Assembly (NCBI GenBank): GCA_019746135.1
Contig: JAIESI010000100.1
Span: 1 to 63,317, forward strand
Length of the DNA: 63,317 nucleotides
From: Xanthobacteraceae bacterium
GTDB taxonomy: Bacteria > Pseudomonadota > Alphaproteobacteria > Rhizobiales > Xanthobacteraceae
Reading direction: 5' to 3'
Shown here piece after piece: positions 36,931 through 45,832 of this stretch; within the stretch, counting starts at the first letter, position 1; each line of letters begins with the position of its first letter. The notes under the pieces were generated by a model. It did no database searches. It saw only the letters and a list, made by a program, of their open reading frames with translations, and had not been told where the DNA came from. A program made the translations under genes and the position numbers.

Positions 36931-37809
36931 CTATTTGCCCAAAATTGCGTTGGCCATGGCCCTCGGATCGCGCGCCGGCCATTGTCCCAGGCCGGCCGCG
37001 TGAAGGAAGTCCGCGACGTGCTGGTTGAACGCGCTCGGCTCCTCCAAGTTGATCGTGTGGCCGGTGTTTGGCAGGACCACAAGCCCAGCCGTGGGAATCG
37101 TCCGCTTCATCAGCAGCGCCGGCTCGAGGCACGGCCAGTCCTCATCGCCGGTGATGACCAGGGTCGGGGCGGTGATCGTCTTCATCTGCTCCACGAGTTC
37201 GAACAGCGATGGCCTGCGTTTCTGCACCCCGCGCATGGTGAGCGCGGAGCCTTGGGTCGAATTGCCGGCCAACTGGTCGGCAAATTCCTGCCAGCCGCGC
37301 GGATCCTTGTTCTGGAACTGGACGCGCGACGGCGCGGTGGCGTAGCCGATCGCCGCCTTGCTCATGCCAATCTCCTCGAAACGCCTGGCGGCGGCCTCGG
37401 TCTCCTCGGCGAATTGCGCCCGCTTGTCCGGCGAGGCGCCGTAGCCGCAGCCGCCGATGACGAGAGACCACGTGCGTCCGGGGTAGGTAAAGCCGAAGTG
37501 CAGCGCGGCAAAACCGCCCATCGAAAGTCCTACGATATGCGCCTTGTCGAGCTTCAATGCGTCGAGCACCGCTTTGATGTCGTCGCGGGCGCGTTCTTGC
37601 GAATAGCGGTCGACGCTGTCGGGAATATCTGACGGCGGAAAGCCGCGCGCGTTGTAGGCGATGCAGCGATAGCGCCGCCCGAAGTAGCGCAGCTGGTGCT
37701 CCCACGAGCGATAATCGCCGGCGAACTCATGAACGAACACGATCGGGGCGCCTTCGCCGGTCTCCTGATAGTAGAGCTTCACGCCATCGTCGGTGGTGAG
37801 ATGGGGCAT
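36931..37809 (-). CDS. alpha/beta-fold hydrolase
   Basis: 292 residues with the alpha/beta hydrolase fold. The oxyanion region is IVFVHEFAGDYRSWE; the nucleophile elbow is VGLSMGGFAALHFG; the acid lies near TGDEDWPC; the catalytic His is in NTGHTINLEEP. The layout resembles 3-oxoadipate enol-lactonase and haloperoxidase-like esterases, but no partner genes confirm a pathway. The ATG at 37809 gives MPHLTTDDGVKLYYQ, the normal start for the fold. It is divergent from the ABC importer operon that starts at 38004, with 194 bp between, so its substrate might be related to the compound imported. Confidence 0.88.
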   Translation of the reverse strand: MPHLTTDDGVKLYYQETGEGAPIVFVHEFAGDYRSWEHQLRYFGRRYRCIAYNARGFPPSDIPDSVDRYSQERARDDIKAVLDALKLDKAHIVGLSMGGFAALHFGFTYPGRTWSLVIGGCGYGASPDKRAQFAEETEAAARRFEEIGMSKAAIGYATAPSRVQFQNKDPRGWQEFADQLAGNSTQGSALTMRGVQKRRPSLFELVEQMKTITAPTLVITGDEDWPCLEPALLMKRTIPTAGLVVLPNTGHTINLEEPSAFNQHVADFLHAAGLGQWPARDPRAMANAILGK

Positions 37810-38003
37810 TCGAATCTCCGGGAAAGACTTGCTGCCGAAACCTCTTGCAGTCGCCTGAGGCGCGCAGTCTTGGATAACCGATTTCGCCGACAGTGTCCTG
37901 CGCACGCTCGGCAGCCCGCCAATGCCTCCCCGTCGCCGTTGCGACGGAAATCGCCAACGACTATTCTTGCAGAAAATACCGATATCACCGGGAGGAGGCT
38001 GTC

Positions 38004-39011
38004 ATGAAGGCGATACGCACTCTGGTGCTCGCGTGCATTGCGGCGCTTACCGTGGGCGACGCGCTGGCACAGTCCGACCTGCGCGCGCCGTTGCCGCAGC
38101 CGGTCAAGATCAAGCAGGGCATGCTTAATGTGCCCGCGCTCTCTCCTCTCTGGCTGCTGCCCGAAGAGGCGGCCAAGTACAACATCCAAATCGAAACGGT
38201 GATGTTCCAGCGGTTCGCGGACGCGCGCACGGCGCTCGTCTCGGGCGACATCCATCTGACCGCTTTCGGACCGCAGGACATCTCGCTTGCGCTCGGCCAG
38301 GGAGCCAAGACGCTGGTCGGTGTGGCGGGCGTCGGATCGGGCAACGACTGCCTCGTGGTGCGCAAGGGCGAGGACATCAAGGACTGGACCGGCGTCGCGG
38401 ACAAGCGCATCGGCATCGGCGCCGGCTCCATCTCGTGGCTGAAGTTCGCCGCGTCGGTCCAGGAAAACGGGTTGCAGTACAACAAGCTGAAGATCGTCAA
38501 CATCGTTGGCGGCGGCGCCAACTACCTCAGGGCGGTGCAAGGCAAAGAGATCGACATGGCGGTGGTGTGGCAGCCGTTCTGCGCACAGGCGATCCTCGAA
38601 GGTTTCGGCGCCTACCCGACGCTCGACCACAACCGTTCCAAAACCGTCGGCGGCCTGATTGCAGTGCTGGCGGTGAACCGGCCCTTCATGGAGAAGAATC
38701 GTGACGCCGTGCAGCGCCTGGTGGTCTCCTACCTCGACGTGCTCGATCTCGCGCGCAAGGACAGTGCGCGCTGGGCCCGCATCTATGCCGAAAAAGCCGG
38801 GCTCGCCGAGAACGTGGCGGCCGAGGCGGTCCGCACCACCCAACTCGATCCGACGCTGCCGCTCGAATCGATCAGGCGTATCTCGAAGTTTCTGTCGGAC
38901 AATGGCGTCATCACGCGTGACGTGTCGGGCGAGATCGGCGAGCACTACGCCTACGATTTCCTGGCCAAGGCGACCGGCAAGTCGCCGGATCAGCTCGGCA
39001 TGAATCGGTAG
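38004..39011 (+). CDS. ABC importer substrate-binding protein (NMT1/SsuA type)
   Basis: 335 residues. Signal peptide MKAIRTLVLACIAALTVGDALAQ is followed by an NMT1/THI5-like binding fold: KIKQGMLNVPALSPLWLLPEEAA, LVSGDIHLTAFGPQDISLAL and AVQGKEIDMAVVWQPFCAQA. The family binds sulfonates, nitrate, pyrimidine precursors or aromatic acids. Start ATG follows a very strong GGAGGAGG. It is the first gene of a three-gene transporter with the permease (4 bp later) and ATPase. The ligand is not determined by sequence; the divergent hydrolase may be a hint. Confidence 0.9.
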   Translation: MKAIRTLVLACIAALTVGDALAQSDLRAPLPQPVKIKQGMLNVPALSPLWLLPEEAAKYNIQIETVMFQRFADARTALVSGDIHLTAFGPQDISLALGQGAKTLVGVAGVGSGNDCLVVRKGEDIKDWTGVADKRIGIGAGSISWLKFAASVQENGLQYNKLKIVNIVGGGANYLRAVQGKEIDMAVVWQPFCAQAILEGFGAYPTLDHNRSKTVGGLIAVLAVNRPFMEKNRDAVQRLVVSYLDVLDLARKDSARWARIYAEKAGLAENVAAEAVRTTQLDPTLPLESIRRISKFLSDNGVITRDVSGEIGEHYAYDFLAKATGKSPDQLGMNR

Positions 39012-39015
39012 CGGA

Positions 39016-39813
39016 GTGAAGCTGCGGCTGCCGAGACCCTGGTTTATCGTCCTGCCGCTTGTGCTGCTGGCGCTGTGGCACTTCGCGGTGGCTCTGCGGT
39101 GGGTGACGGAGGGCATCATTCCGTCCCCGGAGCAGGTTCTGCGCTCCTGGCACACCTGGATATTCGGTAGCAGCAAGGCGATGCTCTCGCCTTACTCGGG
39201 CACCTGGCTCGACAACGTTGCGTATTCGACACGGCGCGTGCTGCAGGGATTCGGGCTTGCCGCAGTGGTAGCGGTTCCGCTGGGGTTGATGATCGGCTGG
39301 AGCCGGCTTGCGGCGCGCTTGATCGACCCGACGGTCCAACTGCTGCGCCCTGTTCCGATCACGGCTTGGCTGCCCTTCGCTATCGCGGTGTTCGGCATCT
39401 ACGACGCGAGCGCGCTGTTTCTGATCGGTCTCGGGGCATTCTATCCGATCGTGGTGAACACCACGCACGGGGTGCGCGACACCAATCTGCTGCTGCTTCG
39501 CGCCGCGCGCATGCTCGGCGCCGGCACCATGACCGTGCTTGCCAAGGTCGTTTTTCCGTCTGCGTTGCCGTCGATCTTTACCGGTCTGCGGCTCGGCATA
39601 GGCGTTGCCTGGACGGCGGTGATCGTGGCCGAGATGATCGCCGTGAAGTCCGGACTGGGTTACGTGCTGTGGGACGCCTACTATGTCGGGCGGATGGATA
39701 TTTGCGTCGCTACGATGTTCTCGGTCGGGCTGCTCGGTTTCCTCTCCGATCGGATCATCGTTTGGAGCGGGCAGCTGGTGCTGCGCTGGCGCACGTTCGA
39801 GGCCCACGCATGA
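39016..39813 (+). CDS. ABC importer permease (SsuC/TauC type)
   Basis: 265 residues with six hydrophobic helices. The BPD-type EAA loop, which contacts the ATPase, is read as RAARMLGAGTMTVLAKVVFPSALPSIFTG-like sequence near residues 168-196. Other typical stretches are GLMIGWSRLAARLIDPTVQ and LRPVPITAWLPFAIAVFG. It starts with GTG 4 bp after the binding-protein stop and overlaps the ATPase gene by 4 bp (ATGA), so the operon order is binding protein, permease, ATPase. It would form a homodimeric inner-membrane channel. Confidence 0.92.
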   Translation: MKLRLPRPWFIVLPLVLLALWHFAVALRWVTEGIIPSPEQVLRSWHTWIFGSSKAMLSPYSGTWLDNVAYSTRRVLQGFGLAAVVAVPLGLMIGWSRLAARLIDPTVQLLRPVPITAWLPFAIAVFGIYDASALFLIGLGAFYPIVVNTTHGVRDTNLLLLRAARMLGAGTMTVLAKVVFPSALPSIFTGLRLGIGVAWTAVIVAEMIAVKSGLGYVLWDAYYVGRMDICVATMFSVGLLGFLSDRIIVWSGQLVLRWRTFEAHA

Positions 39814-40592
39814 TCGAGATCGAAGACGTCTGGAAGGAGTTCGTGAAAGGTGAGCGCCGCGTGCTCGCGATCGAGAACATCAGTCTCATGGTCGCCGAAC
39901 GAGAATTTGTCGCGATCCTGGGCCCCTCCGGATGCGGCAAATCGACCCTGCTCAATATGATCGCGGGATTCGACCGGCCAACGCGCGGCACAGTGAGGAT
40001 GGACAGCGAGGAGATCGTCGATCCGTCGCCGCGCCGCGCGGTCGTGTTCCAGGAGCCGGCACTGTTTCCCTGGTTCTCGGTCATGGAGAACGTGGTGTTC
40101 GGCCCCAAGACGCAAAAGCAACCGGCGGCCGAATACCGGCGCCACGCAGCGCAGATCCTCGAGCAGGTGGGGCTGCGCGGCTTCGAAACGAGCTATCCGG
40201 CGGAACTCTCCGGGGGCATGCGCCAGCGGGTCGGGATCGCGCGCGTGCTTATCATGCAGCCGCGGGTCCTGTTGATGGACGAGCCGTTCGGCAGCCTCGA
40301 CGCGCAAACGCGCATGCTGATGCAGGAGCTGCTGCTGCAGGTCTGGGAGCGGCACCATCAAACGGTGCTCTTCGTGACCCATGACATCGAAGAGGCGTTG
40401 CTGCTGGCCGATCGCGTCTGCGTCATGACCGCTCGCCCGGGGCGGATCAAGAAGATCATCGATGTGCGAATTCCCCGGCCGCGCGCCATCGAGGTGACCA
40501 CGTCGCCGGAGTTCAACGCGCTACGCCGCGAGGTGCTTGCGCTGATCCGTGAGGAAAGCGAACTCGCGGCGATGCCCTCAGCGGACCGCTGA
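39810..40592 (+). CDS. ABC importer ATPase (SsuB/TauB/NrtD type)
   Basis: 260 residues. The nucleotide-binding motifs are Walker A GPSGCGKST, Q-loop VFQEPALFPWFSV, signature LSGGMRQRVGIARVL, Walker B LLMDEPFGSLD and the H-loop VTHDIEEALLLADRV. The sequence and the three-gene order place it with taurine/nitrate/sulfonate importers. The ATG at 39810 overlaps the permease stop, giving tight stoichiometric translation. The C-terminal tail (EESELAAMPSADR) is short, without a regulatory domain. It is convergent with lpxXL, 9 bp away. Confidence 0.94.
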   Translation: MIEIEDVWKEFVKGERRVLAIENISLMVAEREFVAILGPSGCGKSTLLNMIAGFDRPTRGTVRMDSEEIVDPSPRRAVVFQEPALFPWFSVMENVVFGPKTQKQPAAEYRRHAAQILEQVGLRGFETSYPAELSGGMRQRVGIARVLIMQPRVLLMDEPFGSLDAQTRMLMQELLLQVWERHHQTVLFVTHDIEEALLLADRVCVMTARPGRIKKIIDVRIPRPRAIEVTTSPEFNALRREVLALIREESELAAMPSADR

Positions 40593-40601
40593 ATCGCGAT
40601 A

Positions 40602-41531
40602 TTAATCCTCGCGCCAGCGCCGGTGCAGCCACAGCCACTGCTCCGGGTGCTCGCGCACCCAGCCTTCGACCACGCTGGTGATCACCTGCATCGTGCCTTC
40701 GACGTCGATCTTGCCGCAGGCGTCGCGCTTGGGCTCGATCGCCTCGGTGACGCGGACCTGCAATCGCCCGTCCGGACCGCGCACCGCGCGGATGCCGTGG
40801 ATCGGGCATTCGATGTGGCGGGCGAGCCGGGCGATGGTCTGATTGGCCAGCGTCTTGCGGCCGAAGAACGTCACCGGCACGCCGGGCCCGTACCACTGGT
40901 CGACCAGCATCGCCACGTGCGAGCCCCGATCGAGCGCGTCGGCAAGCTTCACCGGCGCGTCCATGGTGGTCGGCAACAGCGTGCCCATGCAGCCGGCGCG
41001 CGCCTGCGCCACCTCGTCGGCCAGCGCCTTCAGGTTGGGGCGGCGATAGAGCACCGTGGTGTCGAGGCCGTACATCCGCGCGGCGATGGCCGGCAGCTCC
41101 CAGTTGCCGACATGGGCGGCGAACACCAGCGCCGGCTTGCCGTCGTCGCGCAGCCGGAACGCGATCGTCTCGCTGTCGTCGGAGCGCATGATCCGGCCGC
41201 TGCCTTGCAGCCTGTCGTAGTCCCACAGCTCGTCGATATGGGCGAACTCGGCGAAGACGCGGCCGAGATTGTCCCAGACGCCGAGCAGAATCCGTTCGAT
41301 CTCCTCGGCCGACTTCTCGGGGAAGGCCGCGGCCAATTGCGCCCGGCCGATGCGATGCTCGCGAAACAGCGGCCCGACGGTGCGAAGCAGCGCGGCCGCG
41401 GCATTCGACATCACGTGGAGCGGTATGAGCCGCCCGGCGCGCAGCGTGTGCACGGCGAGGAAGCCGGTGAGCGCGTTGGTCGCGCGCCGCAGGCGGATTT
41501 GAAGCTTGAGCTTGGTCGCGCGGAGGTCCAC
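40602..41531 (-). CDS. lpxXL: lipid A very-long-chain acyltransferase (LpxL/HtrB family)
   Basis: 309 residues. The catalytic HxxxxE/D motif is FAAHVGNWELPAI, followed by LYRRPNLKALADEVAQAR and DQWYGPGVPVTFFGRKT, typical of LpxL/HtrB acyltransferases. As the last gene of the acpXL cluster it is expected to move the C28 hydroxy fatty acid from AcpXL to the lipid A acyl chain at the inner-membrane face. A short N-terminal hydrophobic stretch may anchor it. I use the GTG at 41531, 8 bp after the adh2XL stop. The open frame upstream is only the antisense-frame extension into adh2XL. Confidence 0.92.
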   Translation of the reverse strand: MDLRATKLKLQIRLRRATNALTGFLAVHTLRAGRLIPLHVMSNAAAALLRTVGPLFREHRIGRAQLAAAFPEKSAEEIERILLGVWDNLGRVFAEFAHIDELWDYDRLQGSGRIMRSDDSETIAFRLRDDGKPALVFAAHVGNWELPAIAARMYGLDTTVLYRRPNLKALADEVAQARAGCMGTLLPTTMDAPVKLADALDRGSHVAMLVDQWYGPGVPVTFFGRKTLANQTIARLARHIECPIHGIRAVRGPDGRLQVRVTEAIEPKRDACGKIDVEGTMQVITSVVEGWVREHPEQWLWLHRRWRED

Positions 41532-41539
41532 GCCGGCGC

Positions 41540-42574
41540 CTAGAAGGTCACGACGATCTTGCCGAACACCTGCCGGCTCTCCAGCCGCGCGATGCCGCGT
41601 TCCAGGTCGGCAAGCCCGATCTCGGTGTCGATCACCGGCAGCATGCCGCCCGCCATCTTGGTGAGGCTGTCGCGGATGTTTTTCATCGAAGCGCCGAACG
41701 AGCCGAAAATCTTGTACTGCTGCTGGAACAGCTGCATCAGGTTGAAGGTGATGGTCGGGCCCGCGGTCGAGCCGCAGGTGACGAGCCGCCCGCCGCGCTT
41801 CAGCACCAGCAGCGAGCCGTTGAAACCTTCGCCGCCGACGTGCTCGAACACCACGTCGACGCCCTTCTTGTTGGTGAGCTTGCGGGTGATGGTCTCGAAC
41901 CGCTCCTTGCGGTAGTTGATCACGTGATCGGCGCCGAGCGCCTTGGCCTTTGCCGCCTTCTCGTCGTCGCCGACCGTGGTGATGACGGTGCAGCCGATGG
42001 CCTTGGCCATCTTGATCGCCACCGTGCCGATGCCCGAGCCGCCCGCCTGCACCAGGATGGTCTCGCCCGGCTGCAGCTTGGCGTTGTCGAACAGCATGTG
42101 CTCGACGGTCGAGAAGCCGATCGGCGCGCAGGCCGCATCGCGCAGGCTGACGCCCTTCGGCACCGGGATCACGAGGCGCGCCGGCATGTTGAGCCGGTCG
42201 CGGGCGAAGCCGTCGATGTGAAAGCCCATGATGCCGCCGACATTTTCGCAAAGGTTGTCGCGGCCCTCCCGGCAGGCCTTGCAGGTGCCGCAGGTCAGCG
42301 CGCCGTACATCACCACCGGATCGCCGGCCTTGAAGCCGGTGACGCCGTCGCCCACCGCGGTGATCTCGCCCGATGCCTCGACGCCTGCGACCTGCGGCAT
42401 CTTCCGCTTGGCGAAGGCCATGCCGCGGAAGCCCCAGAGATCCAGGTGATTGAGCGCGATGACCTTGGTCGCAATCTGCACCTCGCCCGGGCCGGGCGGC
42501 GGCGGGGCAGGGATCTCGGTCAGCGCGAGCTTGCGGTCCCCAAGCAGTTGGAGCGCGCGGATGGTCGCGGTCAC
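41540..42574 (-). CDS. adh2XL: zinc-type alcohol dehydrogenase/quinone reductase of the AcpXL cluster
   Basis: 344 residues of the medium-chain dehydrogenase/reductase family. The structural zinc site is intact: CGTCKACREGRDNLC (four Cys). The NAD(P)-binding GxGxxG region reads QAGGSGIGTVAIKMAKAIG. Position between fabF1XL and lpxXL, as in Rhizobium, argues for a reductive step in very-long-chain acyl synthesis (for example an enoyl reduction), although the exact reaction is not proven. The GTG at 42574 overlaps the fabF1XL stop (GTGA), so the two are coupled. Confidence 0.9.
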   Translation of the reverse strand: MTATIRALQLLGDRKLALTEIPAPPPPGPGEVQIATKVIALNHLDLWGFRGMAFAKRKMPQVAGVEASGEITAVGDGVTGFKAGDPVVMYGALTCGTCKACREGRDNLCENVGGIMGFHIDGFARDRLNMPARLVIPVPKGVSLRDAACAPIGFSTVEHMLFDNAKLQPGETILVQAGGSGIGTVAIKMAKAIGCTVITTVGDDEKAAKAKALGADHVINYRKERFETITRKLTNKKGVDVVFEHVGGEGFNGSLLVLKRGGRLVTCGSTAGPTITFNLMQLFQQQYKIFGSFGASMKNIRDSLTKMAGGMLPVIDTEIGLADLERGIARLESRQVFGKIVVTF

Positions 42575-43851
42575 GCGGGTTCGCGCCCCATCACCAGCGA
42601 GACGTTCTGCCCGCCGAAGCCGAACGAGTTGGAGATGACGTGCCGCACCTTGGCGTCGCGCGCCTGGTTCGGCACCACGTCCATCGGGATCGCCGGGTCC
42701 GGCACCTGGTAGTTGATGGTCGGCGGCAGGCGCTGGTTCAAGAGCGTCAGCAGCGAGAACACCGCCTCGACCGCGCCCGCGGCCGACAGCGAGTGGCCGA
42801 TCATCGACTTGTTGGACGACATCGGGATCGACTTGGCGCGCTCGCCGAACACCGCCATCACCCCCATCGCCTCCATCTTGTCGTTCTCGGGCGTGCCGGT
42901 GCCGTGCGGGTTGATGTAGTCGATCGCGTCGGGCGTAAGCCCCGAGTCGGCCAGTGCGTTGCGGATGCAGCCGATGATCGGCTTGCCGTCGGGGCTCGAG
43001 CGGGTGCGGTGGAACGCGTCGGCCATCTCGCCGCAGCCCTCGACCACGCCGAGGATCTTGGCGCCGCGCGCCCGCGCCGCCTCGAGGCTTTCGAGCACCA
43101 CCGCGCCCGCGCCCTCGGCCATCACGAAGCCGTCGCGGTTCTTGGCGAACGGCTTCGCCGCCTGGGCGGGCGGATCGGACGAGGTCGACAGCGCCGAGAG
43201 CAGCGAGAAGCGAATGAGCGACTCCTGGTTCACCGAGCCGTCGGAGCCTATGCAGAGCGCGGCATGGGTCTCGCCGCGGCGGATCGCCTCGACGCCCAGT
43301 TGAATGGCGGTCGCCCCCGACGCGCAGGCGGTCGAGAGCGAGATCGGCGAACCCTTGGTGCCGAACCGCTCGGCGAGGTTGTCGGAGACCGAATTGAACT
43401 GGAAACGCCGGTGATGATGACCGTATTTGCCACTCGCGGCGGTGCGCACGATGTCGGTGTAGGTGACATTGGCGTTCGCGCCGGAGGCGGACGCCATCTC
43501 GCGCCGCTGCGCCCATTCGATCTCGATCGGCGGCACGGCGAGGAACAGCGGGCCCGGGAAGTCGCCGGCGCGGCCGATGCCGGCCTCCGCCACCGCTTCT
43601 TCGGCGGCAAGGCCGGCAAGCTGCTCCGACAACTCGGGCGCCGACATCGGATCGGCCGGGATGAAATCGACCGTGCCGGCAAATTTCGTTTTCAGCCCGT
43701 CGGTCGGAAAGCGGGTGATGTTCTTGATGCCGGATTGGCCTGCCGTCAGCTTTTGCCAGTTCTCGGTCTTGCCGGCGCCGAGCGAGGTCACCACGCCCAT
43801 GCCGGTGACCACGACGATCGGGCGGCCGGCGCTGTCGAGATGGGACGGCAT
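42571..43851 (-). CDS. fabF1XL: beta-ketoacyl-ACP synthase II of the AcpXL cluster (catalytically complete)
   Basis: 426 residues of the FabF family. The catalytic triad is complete: Cys176 in STACASG, His316 in NPHGTGT and His353 in NKSMIGHS. The ending ISNSFGFGGQNVSLV is typical. It elongates acyl chains on AcpXL toward the C26-C28 hydroxy acid of rhizobial lipid A. It is transcribed after fabF2XL (11-bp gap) and before adh2XL (4-bp overlap). The neighbouring FabF2XL lacks catalytic residues, so this subunit probably carries all the condensing activity, perhaps as a heterodimer. Confidence 0.95.
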   Translation of the reverse strand: MPSHLDSAGRPIVVVTGMGVVTSLGAGKTENWQKLTAGQSGIKNITRFPTDGLKTKFAGTVDFIPADPMSAPELSEQLAGLAAEEAVAEAGIGRAGDFPGPLFLAVPPIEIEWAQRREMASASGANANVTYTDIVRTAASGKYGHHHRRFQFNSVSDNLAERFGTKGSPISLSTACASGATAIQLGVEAIRRGETHAALCIGSDGSVNQESLIRFSLLSALSTSSDPPAQAAKPFAKNRDGFVMAEGAGAVVLESLEAARARGAKILGVVEGCGEMADAFHRTRSSPDGKPIIGCIRNALADSGLTPDAIDYINPHGTGTPENDKMEAMGVMAVFGERAKSIPMSSNKSMIGHSLSAAGAVEAVFSLLTLLNQRLPPTINYQVPDPAIPMDVVPNQARDAKVRHVISNSFGFGGQNVSLVMGREPA

Positions 43852-43862
43852 GCAGCTCTCCT

Positions 43863-45071
43863 TCAGGGGGCGGCTTCGACCAGCGCCAAGCCTTCGCCGC
43901 GCCAGTGCCCCACCGCGGTGACGACCGCCTGCGTCAGCGGGCCGCTCATCGCCCGCTCGCTCGCGGCGCCGGGCGGGAACAGGCTACCACGGCTGACGGC
44001 CAGCGCGGCGAGGGCGACGTTCATGGGAAATTGCGGCTCCAGGGCAAAGCCCAGATAGGTGCCGGTGCCGCGGACGGCAATGTCGCCGTGCTGGGCGAGG
44101 AAGGCGCGCTCCTCGGCGGTCGCGGGCGCCGCGCCCGAGGCGCCGGAGATCACCGCGGCCTTTCCGGGCTGGAGCTTGTTTGCGACATGGCCCCACAGCT
44201 TGCCGAGCGTAGCGGTCACGTCGCCGGGGTTTCTCCGGCGCGACCAGTCGGAATGCACGGCGGTGAGGCGGGCGAGGCGCTTGGCGCCACGGGCCTCCGC
44301 ATGCTTGCGCGACTCGATCACCAGGAACGCGCCGAGCGAGCCGAGCGCGAAGCCGGGGCTCGCCTCGCGGTCCCACACCGGCACGAGCTTGTCTTTGAGG
44401 CTGAAGCCGCCGAACTCGTAGAGCATCAGGAGGTCGGGCCGCTCGGCGTTGTAGCCGCCGCCGACCAGCGCAATGTCGCTCTGGCCCGACGCGATCCGCG
44501 CATGCGCGATGCGGACCGCGTCGACCCCCGCGGCCTCTTCGCCCATGAAGGTGCGCGACGATCCGGTGACCCCGTGCACGATCGAGATGTTGCCGGCGAG
44601 CAGGTTGGAGAGCTGTGCGAGGAACAGCGTCGGCCGCAAGTCGCTCATCAGCCGTTCGTTGAGGAAGGCCTCCGGCTTCTCCGCCGTCGGCAGCCCGGAC
44701 AGGATCGCCGTGTCGGCGTTGATGTCGCGCTCGCCGCCGCCGGCGGCGACGATCATGTCGGTGCGGGCGAGGATTTCCGTGTTGCCCTTGATGCCCGCGG
44801 AGTCGAGCGCAAGGCCCGCCGCATAGGTGCCGATCCGCTGCCACGGCTCCATCTGCCGCTGATCGCCCTTCTTCGGGATCTGCTTGTCGAAGTCGATCGC
44901 CGCGATCTTGTGAATGATGTAGGGCGGGTAGGTGGTGGTGTCGGCCTGCGGCGCCCCGGAGCTGAGCCCCTGCCAATGCGCGTCGGGCCCCTCGCCGAGG
45001 CAGGAGACGATGCCGATGCCGGTGATGAAGGCCTCGCGGTCCTTTGCAACATCAGCCAAAGAATTAGCCAT
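43863..45071 (-). CDS. fabF2XL: degenerate beta-ketoacyl synthase-like protein of the AcpXL cluster
   Basis: 402 residues with ketosynthase fold (N-terminus AFITGIGIVSCLGEGPDAHW). At the active-site Cys position the sequence is HGVTGSSRTFMG (about residues 166-177), with Ser where FabF has Cys; PHGTGT has become VRGTGTYLG, losing His; and the NKSxxGH motif is absent. The protein therefore cannot act as a normal condensing enzyme. By position and degeneracy it resembles the chain-length factor of type II polyketide synthases. The start at 45071 overlaps the fabZXL stop by 8 bp. Degeneracy spans several sites while the frame stays intact, so it is not a recent pseudogene. Confidence 0.9.
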   Translation of the reverse strand: MANSLADVAKDREAFITGIGIVSCLGEGPDAHWQGLSSGAPQADTTTYPPYIIHKIAAIDFDKQIPKKGDQRQMEPWQRIGTYAAGLALDSAGIKGNTEILARTDMIVAAGGGERDINADTAILSGLPTAEKPEAFLNERLMSDLRPTLFLAQLSNLLAGNISIVHGVTGSSRTFMGEEAAGVDAVRIAHARIASGQSDIALVGGGYNAERPDLLMLYEFGGFSLKDKLVPVWDREASPGFALGSLGAFLVIESRKHAEARGAKRLARLTAVHSDWSRRRNPGDVTATLGKLWGHVANKLQPGKAAVISGASGAAPATAEERAFLAQHGDIAVRGTGTYLGFALEPQFPMNVALAALAVSRGSLFPPGAASERAMSGPLTQAVVTAVGHWRGEGLALVEAAP

Positions 45072-45537
45072 GCGGGACCGTCTCCAGCGGGAACGAGATG
45101 CGTTTGGCGACGGCAAGCATGTTGTCGAGGAACTCGCCCTTCGGGAAATCAACAATGCGGAAGGTGATGTCGGCGTTGCACACCGTCTTGCCGTCGACCG
45201 CGACGCGCGCCTCGGTCATCGCGAAGCCCGAGCCCTCGTGCACGATCTTGGCCGATACGGTGAGCGCCTGTCCCGGCGTGACGAAGGTGCGGAGCTTGGC
45301 CTCCTTGACCGCGGCGAGGAACGGCATCTTGTCGAACTTGTTCCTGGCGATGATCAGCCAGCCGGACGCCTGCGCCATGCTTTCGATCAGCAGCACGCCC
45401 GGCATCAGCGGCCGGCCGGGAAAATGCCCCTCGAAGATGGTGCTTTCGGCCGGGACGTTCGCCTCGACGCGGATCGTCAGGTCGTTCAGATTGAGGTCGA
45501 TGATCCGATCGATGAGCTGAAAATACTCGAGCCGCAT
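45064..45537 (-). CDS. fabZXL: 3-hydroxyacyl-ACP dehydratase of the AcpXL cluster
   Basis: 157 residues, hot-dog fold. The active-site block is FEGHFPGRPLMPGVLLIESMAQA, read in two halves: the catalytic His in GHFPGRP and the Glu in LIESMAQ. It would dehydrate 3-hydroxyacyl-AcpXL during chain elongation. It starts 13 bp after the acpXL stop and overlaps fabF2XL by 8 bp. The first residues MRLEYFQLIDRIIDLN are typical FabA/FabZ. Confidence 0.94.
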   Translation of the reverse strand: MRLEYFQLIDRIIDLNLNDLTIRVEANVPAESTIFEGHFPGRPLMPGVLLIESMAQASGWLIIARNKFDKMPFLAAVKEAKLRTFVTPGQALTVSAKIVHEGSGFAMTEARVAVDGKTVCNADITFRIVDFPKGEFLDNMLAVAKRISFPLETVPHG

Positions 45538-45550
45538 TGGGTGCCGGACA

Positions 45551-45832
45551 TCATTTGCCCTTGGCAGCGACCAGATCGTCGATGCGCGAGCACAGGTTCT
45601 TCAGCACGAAGTACTGTTCGGTCGTGGCCTTGCCGTCGTTGACCTCCTGGGTCCACTGCTCGAGCGGCAGCTTGATCCCGAACGCCTTGTCGATGGCAAA
45701 CGCGATATCGAGAAAGTCGAGGCTGTCGATGCCGAGGTCGTCGATCGCGTGGCTGTCGGGCTGGATCGTGTCGCGCTGGATGTCGCAGGTCTCGGCAATG
45801 ATGTTTGCCACGGTGTCAAACGTCGAAGGCAT
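45551..45832 (-). CDS. acpXL: acyl carrier protein for very-long-chain fatty acids
   Basis: 93 residues. The phosphopantetheine attachment site is [15 protein letters not shown] (Ser of DSLD). AcpXL is distinct from the housekeeping AcpP in sequence (start [18 protein letters not shown], ending [12 protein letters not shown]) and carries the 27-hydroxyoctacosanoyl chain for lipid A. First gene of the cluster, reading leftward through fabZXL, fabF2XL, fabF1XL, adh2XL and lpxXL. The ATG at 45832 follows AGGGA at about 8 bp; the longer open frame from 45997 is not protein-like. Confidence 0.95.
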   Translation of the reverse strand: MPSTFDTVANIIAETCDIQRDTIQPDSHAIDDLGIDSLDFLDIAFAIDKAFGIKLPLEQWTQEVNDGKATTEQYFVLKNLCSRIDDLVAAKGK

